Below are positions 26,663-35,836 of a stretch of DNA of 64,000 bases, piece after piece (position 1 is the stretch's first letter; the number at the start of each line of letters is the position of its first letter). Location of the stretch: the NCBI RefSeq assembly GCF_048320135.1, contig NZ_CP182947.1:5456001-5520000 (forward strand), read 5' to 3'. The translations under genes were made by a program, and so were the position numbers. The DNA comes from Ideonella_A sakaiensis_A (GTDB lineage Bacteria; Pseudomonadota; Gammaproteobacteria; Burkholderiales; Burkholderiaceae_C). Under the pieces are notes generated by a model that was not told the origin of the DNA, searched no databases, and saw nothing but the letters and a program-made list of their open reading frames with translations.

Positions 26663-27480
26663 CGCACGATCTGCAACTCGCCGTCGATCCTGGCCAGAAA
26701 ACACTTGTAGTAGCCGATTCCGTCCTCGTCGTCAGGCTTCTCGCGCAGGATCGGCAGCCAGTCCTTCGCAATCAGTTCGACCATCCGGTCGCCGGCGCAG
26801 CAGCGCAGGTCGTATCGGGAAGGGTCGAGCGCTTCCATTCCCCACCAGTCCTGCGCGGTCTCCTCGGCCATCACGTCGCGAATCATCTGCTGCTTTTCGC
26901 CCGGGATCAGTTGATACGCCTTCTCACCCTCGGTCAGCCTGTGCCGGCTCAGCGCAAGAAACAGATCGACCTCGCCGCGCTGCAGAGATGCATGCAGCGC
27001 CTGCATCAGGGCATCGATCTCGGCCTGCACGTCGGCGCCGGTGCCGAGCACGGGTGAATCCTGCCAACGCCAGCGGCCGTACAGCGGGCCAAGATCGACG
27101 ACGGTCGAGCAGATCTGCGGGAAAACGCACGTGGTTCGCCGGCTCGGCGCCTGCCATTCGACAGCCATCATCTCGATGCCCTGCCCATCGCCGACCGTCG
27201 CACCGACCGGGTAGCGCGACACCTTGGCCCAGGCACGCTCCTTGTCGACGTTTCGCCAGTCGCGATTCCGCTCCGCGCCCGTCAGCGCCTCGCCCGGCGT
27301 CGGCCCCGGATTGACGACAATCGCCAACTCGTTGACACCATCGACAAAATGGTCGTCCATCGGGCCGCAGAAAAAGCGGCCGATTTCCGGGCCGCGAATG
27401 ATCACCGGGATATCGTTCAGGTAGAACTCGGCGACGCAGCCTTCAGCGGCGCATTCGAGGACGAGGTAGGACTCAGCCAT
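26659..27480 (-). CDS. Unrecognised protein with N-terminal beta-sandwich-like domain
   Basis: A 273-residue protein with no family I can name. The first 65 residues (SYLVLECAAEGCVAEFYLND, then IPVIIRGPEIG and VDGVNELAIVVNPG) read like a jelly-roll or galactose-binding-like fold. The LND(I)P and VNxL turns occur in small proteins of type VI loci as I recall them. The C-terminal half is helical (EIDALMQALHASLQRGEVDL). The start overlaps the end of the giant gene by eight bases and its stop overlaps the next start, so translation of the three is coupled. Possible roles are a cargo-associated or immunity protein. Function is unknown. Confidence 0.7.
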   Translation of the reverse strand: MAESYLVLECAAEGCVAEFYLNDIPVIIRGPEIGRFFCGPMDDHFVDGVNELAIVVNPGPTPGEALTGAERNRDWRNVDKERAWAKVSRYPVGATVGDGQGIEMMAVEWQAPSRRTTCVFPQICSTVVDLGPLYGRWRWQDSPVLGTGADVQAEIDALMQALHASLQRGEVDLFLALSRHRLTEGEKAYQLIPGEKQQMIRDVMAEETAQDWWGMEALDPSRYDLRCCAGDRMVELIAKDWLPILREKPDDEDGIGYYKCFLARIDGELQIVR

Positions 27481-30400
27481 TGCGATCTCCGCCTTTCATC
27501 GGCGGCACCACTTTGTACCGTCTCATCTGGTCGCGGGGTGGAGGATGCGGTACCAGTTCCCGTTCATCGTCGGGCAACAGCGCCTCAATTTGATCGTCGC
27601 TTGCCTCCACCGCCACGGTGACCGTGCGCAGCCTCGCCCAGACCCGGAGATCCGACGCCGCACTGGTCAACCTGGCCGCTTCGGTTTTTGCGTTGATCGC
27701 CTTGACCTCCTTCTCGATCTCCGCGATGGTGTCGCGAAGTTCCTTTTGCCGAGGCGCGATCTCCTTGCGGGTCTTGCCGGCAAGTTCGTACTCTGCTTCC
27801 GACAGCGTCTTGGCTTGCTCGTCGAGACTCGGTACCAAAGCCTGCAGTTCGTCGAGCATTTCGCGTACCCTCAGGAATGCCTGGTCGGCTTTCTGCGCAT
27901 GCTCTTGCAGCTTGACCTTGACCGGGTGTTTCGGCCGCAACCGGCCGCGTCTGGTCGAGCCGGTTTCCTGCTCGAATGTGCTTTTCAGGCGATCCCAGTA
28001 TCGGCCGGGACCATCCTTCAGGAGACTGCTCTCATCAACGTGGAAACCTGTCGTCGTCGCGATCAGCTCGATCCGGGTTTCGTCCCAATCGTGCACCGCC
28101 GCTGTCAGGAAATCTTCCCGACGATCGCGCTCGGCGGCAACCCGGGCCAGCTGTTTGCGGATGTCGTCCCAGGCGGCGCCCGGCTCGCGCGGGACGACCA
28201 TCCGCGAACGCGGTGATCCAAGCGGGTCGCCAGCGAGTATCGGAACGATCTTGCGCTTCTCCTTGAACAGCTTGCAGGAGGCGGTGGCAACGAACGACAG
28301 GCCGATGAAATAGGTCTCGGCTTCCATTCCGGGGTGTTCCTCGAGCCGGCGCGCCCGGATCTTGTAGCCGGTCTTCACCGCCGCGTTGCATTGCAGGATG
28401 TTTTCGTGGATCAAGACGAGGTTGGCCCCGAGCTCGGCTCGGGTCGCCGCCTGGTACCACGACCCATCGCCGGATTTTTCGAAGCTGCCGCGTTCGCTGG
28501 CGCCGGCCGTGTCGGGCTGCTCGACCTCGACCTCCACCGCCATGCCCAGTGCCTGCTTCACCGTGCCCTTGGCGGCTTCGACCGTCTCGACCGCCTGCTC
28601 CGCCTTCTGGCGGATGCCATTCACCAGCCGGGTGGTGGTCGCCTCATCCGGGTAGTCAGACGGCGCACTCTCGGTCGGTCGGGTGACCTGCTTCGGCCCC
28701 TTCACCTCCCAGGATGCCGTATAGCCGAAATCCAGTGTGATCAGGCCATACAACACGCACTCGAACTTGACGAACAGGATGCGCAGACGGGGCCCGATAT
28801 AAAGCCTGAAATAAATGCGGGCGACCGTCAGTTCGGTGCCGGCCTCCTCCCAATAGAAGACGCGGTGGTCGTCGAACTCCTTGAAACCCCATTGCCAGTC
28901 GAGTTCGCCCTCCATGATCGCGATGCCGACCTCGAAGCCCCAGCCGACCGTCGGCATCAGCCCCTGCAAACCGTTCCAGACATCCTGCACGGCCCATGTC
29001 GACTGAAGTACCTTGACCATCGACTCGGCAACCGCCAGTGCCTGGCCGTGCAAGCCATTCTTGTTTCCGTTGTGCAGCAGCATGACTTCGCCAGTCGTGC
29101 TCGGGAACAGCGACTTCGCGCCGCGGTACATCTTGCCCAGGAGACTGTCGGTCTCCTCGTTCTTGAACGGAGCCCGCTCGAGCTGGTTGGTCCCCTGGAA
29201 CGATCTCGACCGGTCATTGCTTTCGCCGCCGGCGCGAGCCGTGGTGTAGAGATCATCGATCCGGATGCTCAGGTTCTGTGTTCTCGACGGGTCGTCGTCG
29301 AAGCCGATCGTGTCGTCCTCGCTGCTGGCGGCCCGCCCGTCCTTCGCGATCTCGAACGGCGTCAGCTCCGGTCCGTCGAAATGCAGTACGAACTCGTCGG
29401 ATGGAAAGACCTGGATCATTGCGCCCAGCGCACGCGTTTCCGCGTCGGCCGAGTCGCAATCGGTGCCGCAGCACTCGGCCACGATCCGGTACTGCTTCAG
29501 TCGCATGCTCTTCGGGCTGCGCGGCATGTCGCCGCGCGGCAGGCCAGGTGCATGTGGCTCGATACCCTGCAGCAGCGTGTTGATCAGGCCGAGCGCAGTC
29601 GACGCCAGTGACGCGAGAAATTCAGCGCAGGCCTGCGCGGCTCGCGCGGCGGATGCTGCGGCGTCGCGCGCGAACTTCGCGGCCTGCTGCAGCAACCGCG
29701 CCAACTTGGCGGCGACTTCATGCGCGGCCTCGAGGGCTGCGCTTGCTGCATCCTGAGCTGCACCGGCGACTTGCCGCGCCAGCTCCTGCGCCGCATCGAC
29801 CAGCGCGTTGGCCAGTTTTTCGGCGGCCGCCGCCACCTGCTCGGCGAGTTTTCTGGCTTTGTCGGCAATCTCCTTGGCCTTGCTGGCAATTTTCTGCGCC
29901 TGATCGATGGCCTGCCTGTAGCGCCGCCTGACTTCGTCGGCGATGCCCCGGCCGAGGGCTTTGACTTCGGCAGCGATTCGTTTTGCCAGCGCTTCGGCTT
30001 GCCTGGCCACACGTTTCGCCGCCTTTGCAACCTGCCTGGCCAGTTCTGCTGCATTGCGAATCGCCGCGTCGGCCACCTTCGCAACGGCCTCGGTGGCGGC
30101 GGCTGCAGCGTCGACGACGGCCAGCGCGGTTTCCCATGCGGCCTGGGCGGCTTGCTGGGCCGCTTCGGCAGCCGCATTCAACGCATCGACGATGGGCTGT
30201 GCACCGTTGATGGCGAGCGCCAGCGCGGCTTCGGCCGCCGCCCCGGCGGCATTGATCGCGGCCGCCGCTGCAGCCTGGGCCGCGTCTGCGGCCGCTGCTG
30301 CGGTGCGTGAAGCCGCGGCAACGGCCTCGTCAGCCACCTCGCGGGCGACCGCCGCAGCCTTTTCTGCGGCGGCTCGGGCTGCCGCCGCAGCCCGCTTTGC

Positions 30401-33241
30401 CGCCTCTGCCGCCGCCTGTGCGGCGCGGGCCGCTTCTGCAGCCGCCTCGCGTGCGCGGTCTGCAGCCGAATTGGCAAGTTGCCTTGCCGCATCGGCGGCG
30501 GCTTCGGCGGCCTGCTGTGCCGCCCTGGCCGCAGCCTGCGCCGCTTCGGCTGCCTGCCTGGCCGCCGCAACCGCAGCGTCTCGCGCCGCACTCAACGCAT
30601 CTTCGACGGCCTGCTCGGCCGCGCGGGCCGCCTTTTCCGCTTCGCGAAGGCCGTCTTCGGCAAGATCCTGCGCCTTCGCTGCCAGAACGGCCAGCACGCT
30701 CTCCAGATCCTCGAGCAGCGGGTCGAGATCATCGCGGTTTCGATAGATGTACTTGAAGAATTCCTTGATCGATTTTTCGGCGATCGATCCCTCGTCGTCC
30801 CAGCGCTGCTCGGCGCGGAATATGTCGCTGCTCCAGTCCAGTGCTTTCGAATCGGCGAGCGGGTCCTCGGTGCCATCCGGGGCAATCTCTACCACCCTCA
30901 ACTTCGGGTGTTTGGCGCAGAACTCGCCTTCGAGTTCGATCTTCAAGTGCGTCTGGTGGTACTGGCCCTGGTTGCTGTCCTTGACCATGTCGGCGGACCC
31001 GGCAGTCACCTGGATCAGCGGAGGCTCCTTGGGCCGGTCGGGGTCGTAGCCGAGTTCATCCGCTGCGACAGCCTGCTCGTTGCGCACGACGAAGATGCCG
31101 GTGCGATTGGAACCGGGATGAATCTCCTTCGGCGGCTGGCCGGAATGCAACTCGGTCACCCGCAGCAACTTCAGATTGCACGGTTTCGACTTGATCTCCT
31201 GCTCCGGGAGTCCGCAGGGCAACACGGCAGGCGACCTGATGACGCGAATCGCCCTGACCGTCTCGGACAGTCTGCACAGGGTCTGGTCGTCGAGCTGCAG
31301 CTCGACCGGCCAGGTCGATTCGGTCTCGCCCTTGCGAAGCTTCAGCTCGGCACTGGATGGCAACGAGACATCGACATCCCGGTCGCCACGGCCGGCCGGG
31401 AACTCGAATGGGATCGGTGCCGGAAAAGCTTCGCAGCGGAGTTTGCCACTGATGGCCGAGCCACTGCCGCCGAGCCGGCAGATCCTGAAGCCGACTTCTT
31501 CGCCCTGATCCTTGTCGTAGACCGGTATCGAAGCGCCCTTGTTGTTCCAGCCTTTTTCAGGCGCAAACGTGACGACCGGAAGTGCCTGCTCCGCCGCCAC
31601 GAATCGGTACGGAAGCGAAATCGATTCGCCGAGGCTGCACCAGCGCGGGTCGCGCAGCTTGATGAGGCCGGCGCAGGCCGTTTCGCTGGTGATCCGGAAT
31701 CTGGCGGTGTGCGGTTCCGAAACTGCTTGTTCGGCCGCGTCGTCGACCCGCACCATCAGACGTTCGGTATCGACATCGAACTCCGGCGCGAAGATCTCCA
31801 CATTTGCTGCCGGATAGTGAGCACCGGCGATACCGAGGTGTTCGGCACGTGGGCTGAAAATCGGACCGTCGAAGCGCACGTGAACCGTGGCGGTCTGTCC
31901 TGCCTGTTGTTGCTCCGGCGGGTCGATGCGCTCGATCGACACCGAGGGTTGCGCGGGCGGCTCCAACATCTTGATCAGACTTGCGCAGCGCAGGCACAGC
32001 AGCCGGCTGGCCGGGTCGCAGTTGTGCGCGCCTCGTTCGTTGATATTCTCAAGCAGCCATCGAGCCGGAAATTCGCCGTGTTTTCTCAGTGCACTTCCGG
32101 GTTGCAATGGCCGATGCCGCATGGCCCTAAGTGCATCGTTGAAATTTTCGTCGACCACATTGCGTTGCATGCGGTAGAACCAGTTCCAGCAGATGTCCGC
32201 TGGCACTCTGCTCGGCCCATTCGCCCACTTGTCCCTGAACAGATTCGCATCCAGCCGCACCCATCTCTGGCTGTTCTCCTCTCTCCTGACCGGATACTTC
32301 AGTCCCCACGTTTCAGTTGCATCGACCTCTCGAAAGGCAAAGCCGAGAAGCTTGTTGCCGAGGACATATTTGTTCGGCGACGCATGGCACAACATGCACG
32401 TGCCGCAATCCCGGCATTGGTAGTGATCGAGCGCCTCATCGATCTGTTCCAGCACGTGCTGCAACTCGTCTTGTGAAGGCGTATCCCTGGGATAGGCTTT
32501 CAAGCACTCCATCAGTGCCAGATCGCCGATGGCTTGCTTGACGGGGCCGAGGTTCTCCAAGATGGCGTCGACAACAGTCCCCCGTTGTGTAGCCGCGATG
32601 GCTTGCTTGTACCGCCCGCTGCGCGCGTTGCTGGATGCCTGGTTGCGAGGTTTCTGAGGCGCAGTGGGTTGCTGAGGCCCAGCACGTTGCCGCTCCACCT
32701 CGTGGTCCGCCGCAAGCCGTAGCAGCTCGTCGTGGTCATTGGCGTTCGCAATCGCATTGAGTTCATCTTCCGCATCGCGGATTATTTGATCTGCTCTGTC
32801 AACACGTTTCTGTTGCTGCCTGAGTTCCAACCGCAACCGATCCGTGTAATCGAGCGGTGGCAGCACGCCACCTCGTGGAGCCGCGGTGGCTTGCGGCTGG
32901 TACTGAGCGTCATCACGCTGCCGCTCCACCGGGGACAGCTCAAGTTGCAATGCGTAAATCTTGGCGTTCGCGCGCTTTCTGCGGTCCTTCGCGTCTTCGA
33001 TGCGGCCTCGCAATGGCTCGTTCAGCTGTGCTCTCAATTTGCGCCAATGCCCCAGAATCGATGCCAGCTTCGCGAGCCCGATGTCGCCTGGCAGCGCGGC
33101 ATGCAGTGCCTGGCAATTCAGCAACAGGAACGAACCCTCGCGGACGCCGCGTTCCAGAACCGACAAATCATCGCTGGTGAATTTCGCCACCCGGCCGTCG
33201 GTGCCGGCGCAGCGGCTGTTCCCGAAGCAGCAGCCGCTCAT
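27473..33241 (-). CDS. Giant 1922-residue coiled-coil protein of a DUF4123 (type VI-like) locus
   Basis: The largest gene here and not recognised. Starting at ATG 33241 (MSGCCFGNSRCAGTDGR): a short Cys-rich head; a charged coiled coil (~60-105); a CxxCxxCxxC cluster at C276, C279, C282 and C285; a second pair C416/C419; about 400 residues rich in beta strands with an Ig-like look (~430-830); an Ala-rich coiled coil of about 390 residues (~837-1227); a new beta-rich domain starting near M1246 (RIVAECCGTDCDS) with alternating strands around 1447-1517; and a C-terminal coiled coil (~1770-1890). I find no signal peptide and no familiar toxin motif. Position after a DUF4123 gene and a small helical gene suggests secreted cargo. 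Eighty further in-frame codons upstream overlap the previous gene and look non-coding. Confidence 0.8.
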   Translation of the reverse strand: MSGCCFGNSRCAGTDGRVAKFTSDDLSVLERGVREGSFLLLNCQALHAALPGDIGLAKLASILGHWRKLRAQLNEPLRGRIEDAKDRRKRANAKIYALQLELSPVERQRDDAQYQPQATAAPRGGVLPPLDYTDRLRLELRQQQKRVDRADQIIRDAEDELNAIANANDHDELLRLAADHEVERQRAGPQQPTAPQKPRNQASSNARSGRYKQAIAATQRGTVVDAILENLGPVKQAIGDLALMECLKAYPRDTPSQDELQHVLEQIDEALDHYQCRDCGTCMLCHASPNKYVLGNKLLGFAFREVDATETWGLKYPVRREENSQRWVRLDANLFRDKWANGPSRVPADICWNWFYRMQRNVVDENFNDALRAMRHRPLQPGSALRKHGEFPARWLLENINERGAHNCDPASRLLCLRCASLIKMLEPPAQPSVSIERIDPPEQQQAGQTATVHVRFDGPIFSPRAEHLGIAGAHYPAANVEIFAPEFDVDTERLMVRVDDAAEQAVSEPHTARFRITSETACAGLIKLRDPRWCSLGESISLPYRFVAAEQALPVVTFAPEKGWNNKGASIPVYDKDQGEEVGFRICRLGGSGSAISGKLRCEAFPAPIPFEFPAGRGDRDVDVSLPSSAELKLRKGETESTWPVELQLDDQTLCRLSETVRAIRVIRSPAVLPCGLPEQEIKSKPCNLKLLRVTELHSGQPPKEIHPGSNRTGIFVVRNEQAVAADELGYDPDRPKEPPLIQVTAGSADMVKDSNQGQYHQTHLKIELEGEFCAKHPKLRVVEIAPDGTEDPLADSKALDWSSDIFRAEQRWDDEGSIAEKSIKEFFKYIYRNRDDLDPLLEDLESVLAVLAAKAQDLAEDGLREAEKAARAAEQAVEDALSAARDAAVAAARQAAEAAQAAARAAQQAAEAAADAARQLANSAADRAREAAAEAARAAQAAAEAAKRAAAAARAAAEKAAAVAREVADEAVAAASRTAAAAADAAQAAAAAAINAAGAAAEAALALAINGAQPIVDALNAAAEAAQQAAQAAWETALAVVDAAAAATEAVAKVADAAIRNAAELARQVAKAAKRVARQAEALAKRIAAEVKALGRGIADEVRRRYRQAIDQAQKIASKAKEIADKARKLAEQVAAAAEKLANALVDAAQELARQVAGAAQDAASAALEAAHEVAAKLARLLQQAAKFARDAAASAARAAQACAEFLASLASTALGLINTLLQGIEPHAPGLPRGDMPRSPKSMRLKQYRIVAECCGTDCDSADAETRALGAMIQVFPSDEFVLHFDGPELTPFEIAKDGRAASSEDDTIGFDDDPSRTQNLSIRIDDLYTTARAGGESNDRSRSFQGTNQLERAPFKNEETDSLLGKMYRGAKSLFPSTTGEVMLLHNGNKNGLHGQALAVAESMVKVLQSTWAVQDVWNGLQGLMPTVGWGFEVGIAIMEGELDWQWGFKEFDDHRVFYWEEAGTELTVARIYFRLYIGPRLRILFVKFECVLYGLITLDFGYTASWEVKGPKQVTRPTESAPSDYPDEATTTRLVNGIRQKAEQAVETVEAAKGTVKQALGMAVEVEVEQPDTAGASERGSFEKSGDGSWYQAATRAELGANLVLIHENILQCNAAVKTGYKIRARRLEEHPGMEAETYFIGLSFVATASCKLFKEKRKIVPILAGDPLGSPRSRMVVPREPGAAWDDIRKQLARVAAERDRREDFLTAAVHDWDETRIELIATTTGFHVDESSLLKDGPGRYWDRLKSTFEQETGSTRRGRLRPKHPVKVKLQEHAQKADQAFLRVREMLDELQALVPSLDEQAKTLSEAEYELAGKTRKEIAPRQKELRDTIAEIEKEVKAINAKTEAARLTSAASDLRVWARLRTVTVAVEASDDQIEALLPDDERELVPHPPPRDQMRRYKVVPPMKGGDRNG

Positions 33242-33296
33242 CGCGAACCCCCGCAAACCTTGCGCGGTGGCGATGCGGGCGCGGTGATCCTGACCA

Positions 33297-33728
33297 TCAG
33301 CCTTCGCCAGCGGGGTCAGGTGCCATTGCGACGACCCGAATCCGTGTTTCCTCGTCGCCTGTTCCGGCCAACCCGCTCGCGGCGATCCTGCGTTCGGATT
33401 CGGCGACAAGTGCGTGCAGCCGCTGCCGGCTGCTGGCATGCCGTTTGGCCAGGATGACCCTGGCCCATGCGGTGGCGTCATCGACGCCGAAGCCGTGCCC
33501 CCAGCGGCGCACCAGCTTGACGAATTCGAAGATGTCGGCCTGGCGCACGAAGCCGTGCGACCGAGCCCGCTCGAAGCCGATCCGTACCGTTTCGCTCGCC
33601 TGGTGCCGGGCCGGGCGACGGGTGCCGGTGCGGTAGCTGCCGGTCAATGCCTGGATCATCCAGGCCTGCTGCTCCTGCTGGCGGGCAAGGTCGATCGCCG
33701 TCAACTGGGCTGTGCGGATCAGCAGCAT
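33297..33728 (-). CDS. Small helical protein of type VI effector loci
   Basis: A 143-residue helical protein from ATG 33728 (MLLIRTAQLTAIDLARQQEQ). Its plan is an N-terminal helix beginning M-L-x-I-R-x-x-Q, a middle block VRIGFERARSHGFVRQADIF with EFVKLVRRWG, and TAWARVILAKRHASS. This resembles the short proteins that often sit between DUF4123 and large effector genes in other proteobacteria; the comparison is from memory. No function is established for that group. It lies 20 bp after DUF4123 and 55 bp before the giant gene. A longer frame from 33791 overlaps DUF4123 and is unlikely. Confidence 0.7.
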   Translation of the reverse strand: MLLIRTAQLTAIDLARQQEQQAWMIQALTGSYRTGTRRPARHQASETVRIGFERARSHGFVRQADIFEFVKLVRRWGHGFGVDDATAWARVILAKRHASSRQRLHALVAESERRIAASGLAGTGDEETRIRVVAMAPDPAGEG

Positions 33729-33748
33729 GGTTCGACTTGTCGGGTTGA

Positions 33749-34306
33749 TCAGTTGCCGCGGCCGATTGGCGCGTTGTCCGGCACCTGGCACAGGTCCCGG
33801 CCATCGAATGAGTAGGCGCGCAGCGTCGACATCGCATCCAGGCTCTCGGCATAAAAGATGCTGATCGGCCCGAACACCGCCCGCAGTTCTTCAGCGTTGC
33901 AGGTCGGCAGATACGTCCTCAAGACCCGCGGGTCGTAGAAACGGAACAACAGCTTGCGCCCGTCCTCCGTCTTGACCGTCAGCAGCTTGCGCAGATGGCC
34001 CCGCAACCTCGTGCCGTCGTTGAGCCGCGCAAAGATGCACCAGTTCCTGCCCCAGCAGAGGTCGAACAATCGGCGGGTGAACCTGTAGCGCGGCCCCAGT
34101 TCGACGATGTGTGGCGCAACATGCTTCAACGCTGTCGGCAACTCGCCGCTGTACAGGCATTCGTAGCCGAGGCGCGACGTCTGGAGCTCGGGATAGACCT
34201 GTGTGTCACGGGCACAGTCGAGGATGGCCCACAGGCTGCCGGGTGTCAGGTCGCCGTCCGGCCACATGGTCCGTTCGATCTGCCGATGCAGTTCGTCGCT
34301 GATCAT
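33749..34306 (-). CDS. DUF4123 family protein (type VI effector adaptor/chaperone)
   Basis: DUF4123 (Tap/TEC) proteins load specific effectors onto VgrG spikes of the type VI secretion system. The 185-residue protein shows the family order: LWAILDCARDTQVYPELQTS, YECLYSGELPTALKHVAPHI, a variable middle, LRGHLRKLLTVKTEDGRKLL, then RFYDPRVLRTYLPTCNAEEL and VFGPISIFYAES. The start overlaps the upstream stop by four bases. The presence of this family is the main evidence that the six-gene operon is a type VI effector cassette. No VgrG, PAAR or Hcp gene is visible in the window, so the partner spike must be encoded elsewhere, or the 35.8-36.2 kb gene stands in for it. Confidence 0.85.
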   Translation of the reverse strand: MISDELHRQIERTMWPDGDLTPGSLWAILDCARDTQVYPELQTSRLGYECLYSGELPTALKHVAPHIVELGPRYRFTRRLFDLCWGRNWCIFARLNDGTRLRGHLRKLLTVKTEDGRKLLFRFYDPRVLRTYLPTCNAEELRAVFGPISIFYAESLDAMSTLRAYSFDGRDLCQVPDNAPIGRGN

Positions 34307-34851
34307 GCCGCCGTCCGCTCGCGCTCTGCCTGCGCCCTTGCGCAGATTTCGCAGAACGGCACGCCTTCCTGTGCGGCCGAAGTGAGAACGGCAGCCATCG
34401 CCGCAACGTCAACCGTCGCTGGCATCGTCGTCGGCTCCGGCGGCGGCGCTGCGACTGGCGCCGAGCGACGACGCGAGACGGGCGGTGGTGGCTCTTTGGG
34501 CGGTACCGGCCTCACGGGCGTCAGCACCATCGGCTCTTCGTGGCGGGCCAGCCGATTGCAGATGCGCAATTCGCCGTTGTCGATGCGCTGCGCCAGCATG
34601 TCGACCAGGTCGGTATCGCTGCGCCGGCTGATTTCGAAGCTCTCGCTGCCATCGTCGGCCACCAGCCGCAGTGACGAGGCCGGTTCGCCGTGGCCGATGA
34701 AACGGCTCAGCCAGAAACTGGCCGATGCCGGGTCGCCGGCCTCGCAACCAGTGCATTCGTGCCTCTCGCACAACGTCCGGATGTCGAACCGGGAATACAG
34801 TTTGAGCATCGTGGCCAGTTCTGATTGGCTGCCCCCATTCAACCGTATCAC
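34303..34851 (-). CDS. Unrecognised Cys-containing protein, first gene of the effector-type operon
   Basis: A protein of up to 182 residues. The N-terminal half is folded-looking (YSRFDIRTLCERHECTGCEA, FWLSRFIGHGEPASSLRLVA, SRRSDTDLVDMLAQRIDNGE). A Pro-rich linker (VRPVPPKEPPPPVSRR) follows, then a helical tail with FCEIC. Cysteine pairs at CERHECTGC and CEIC could bind metal. I do not recognise the family. The start is unclear: GTG 34851 gives the longest form, ATG 34809 (MLKLYSRFDI) is possible, and neither has a good ribosome site. It faces a crotonase gene across 116 bp, which should hold the operon promoter. Confidence 0.65.
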   Translation of the reverse strand: MIRLNGGSQSELATMLKLYSRFDIRTLCERHECTGCEAGDPASASFWLSRFIGHGEPASSLRLVADDGSESFEISRRSDTDLVDMLAQRIDNGELRICNRLARHEEPMVLTPVRPVPPKEPPPPVSRRRSAPVAAPPPEPTTMPATVDVAAMAAVLTSAAQEGVPFCEICARAQAERERTAA

Positions 34852-34967
34852 AGGAGGGCCGCCAAGCCCACCGGGAAATTCGGGATCGGCCTGCGCGGTG
34901 CGCAGCGGCGGCTTGAACGCCGGACAGCGGAGCTAACATCGATCTCCGCCAACTCCCGGGATCGAAC

Positions 34968-35804
34968 ATGAGCGAGCGAATCACGCTGACGATCGAAGAC
35001 GGCGTCGCCGACTTGCGGCTGAACCGCCCCGACAAGATGAATGCGCTCGATCCGGCGATGTTCGATGCGCTGCTGGACGTCACCGGGCAGCTGGCCTCGC
35101 GGGCGGACGTGCGGGCCGTGGTGTTGTCGGGCGAGGGCAGGGCATTCTGTTCCGGGCTCGACATGGCAAGCATGGCCGGGCTCGCCAGCGGCGACCCGAA
35201 AGCCGTTGCCGGCATCAATCCGGATCTGAACCCGGCCCGGCTGCGCGAGCGTACCCATGGGCTCGCCAATGCCTATCAGCAGGTCGCCTGGGCCTGGCAC
35301 CAGTTGCCGATGCCGGTGATCGCCGCGCTCCATGGCGTGGCCTACGGCGGCGGCCTGCAGATCGCGCTCGGCGCCGATATCCGGTTGGTCAGCGCCGACC
35401 TGAAGATGTCGGTGATGGAGATCCGCTGGGGCATCGTCCCGGACATGGCCGGCATGGTGCTGATGCGCGGCTTGCTGCGGCCAGATGTGATGCGCGAACT
35501 GGTTTATACCGGCCGCACCGTCTCCGGCGCCGAGGCGGTGCAACTCGGCCTGGCGACGCGGCTGTGCTCCGATCCGCTGAACGATGCCCGGCTGCTGGCG
35601 CGGCAGATCGCGTCACACAGTCCGGATGCAATCTGCGCCGCGAAGCGGCTGCTGAACCGTGCAGCCGACGCGCCTGCGGCCGAGGTGCTGCTTGCCGAAT
35701 CGGTCGAGCAGCAGCGCCTGCTCGGCCAACCGAACCAGATCGAGGCGGTGCGCGCCGGCTTCGAAAAACGGGCGCCACGCTTCGACAACCGCAGCGGCAG
35801 TTGA
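34968..35804 (+). CDS. Crotonase family protein, dienoyl-CoA isomerase-like active site
   Basis: A 278-residue crotonase-fold protein. SGEGRAFCSGLDM and HGVAYGGGLQIALGADIRL form the CoA oxyanion sites. The hydratase glutamate in GGGxE is Gln (GGGLQ). In SVMEIRWGIVPDMAGM, Glu151 and Asp159 are eight apart, the spacing of the Glu/Asp pair in delta3,5-delta2,4-dienoyl-CoA isomerases. I therefore favour isomerase over hydratase, with moderate trust. It sits alone between the effector operon and the small spike-like gene, with no metabolic partner adjacent. Confidence 0.82.
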   Translation: MSERITLTIEDGVADLRLNRPDKMNALDPAMFDALLDVTGQLASRADVRAVVLSGEGRAFCSGLDMASMAGLASGDPKAVAGINPDLNPARLRERTHGLANAYQQVAWAWHQLPMPVIAALHGVAYGGGLQIALGADIRLVSADLKMSVMEIRWGIVPDMAGMVLMRGLLRPDVMRELVYTGRTVSGAEAVQLGLATRLCSDPLNDARLLARQIASHSPDAICAAKRLLNRAADAPAAEVLLAESVEQQRLLGQPNQIEAVRAGFEKRAPRFDNRSGS

Positions 35805-35836
35805 CGCCTTGCCGCTATTGCAGAGCCGAGGGCCTG

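Noticed and set aside
29943..30746. Ala/Ser-rich plus-strand frame opposite the coiled coil
   Set aside because: Mirror of the GCC/GCG-rich coiled-coil codons; homopolymeric composition with no fold.
30479..32476. 665-codon plus-strand frame opposite the giant gene
   Set aside because: No domain and antisense-type composition; the minus strand has coupled starts and stops with its neighbours.
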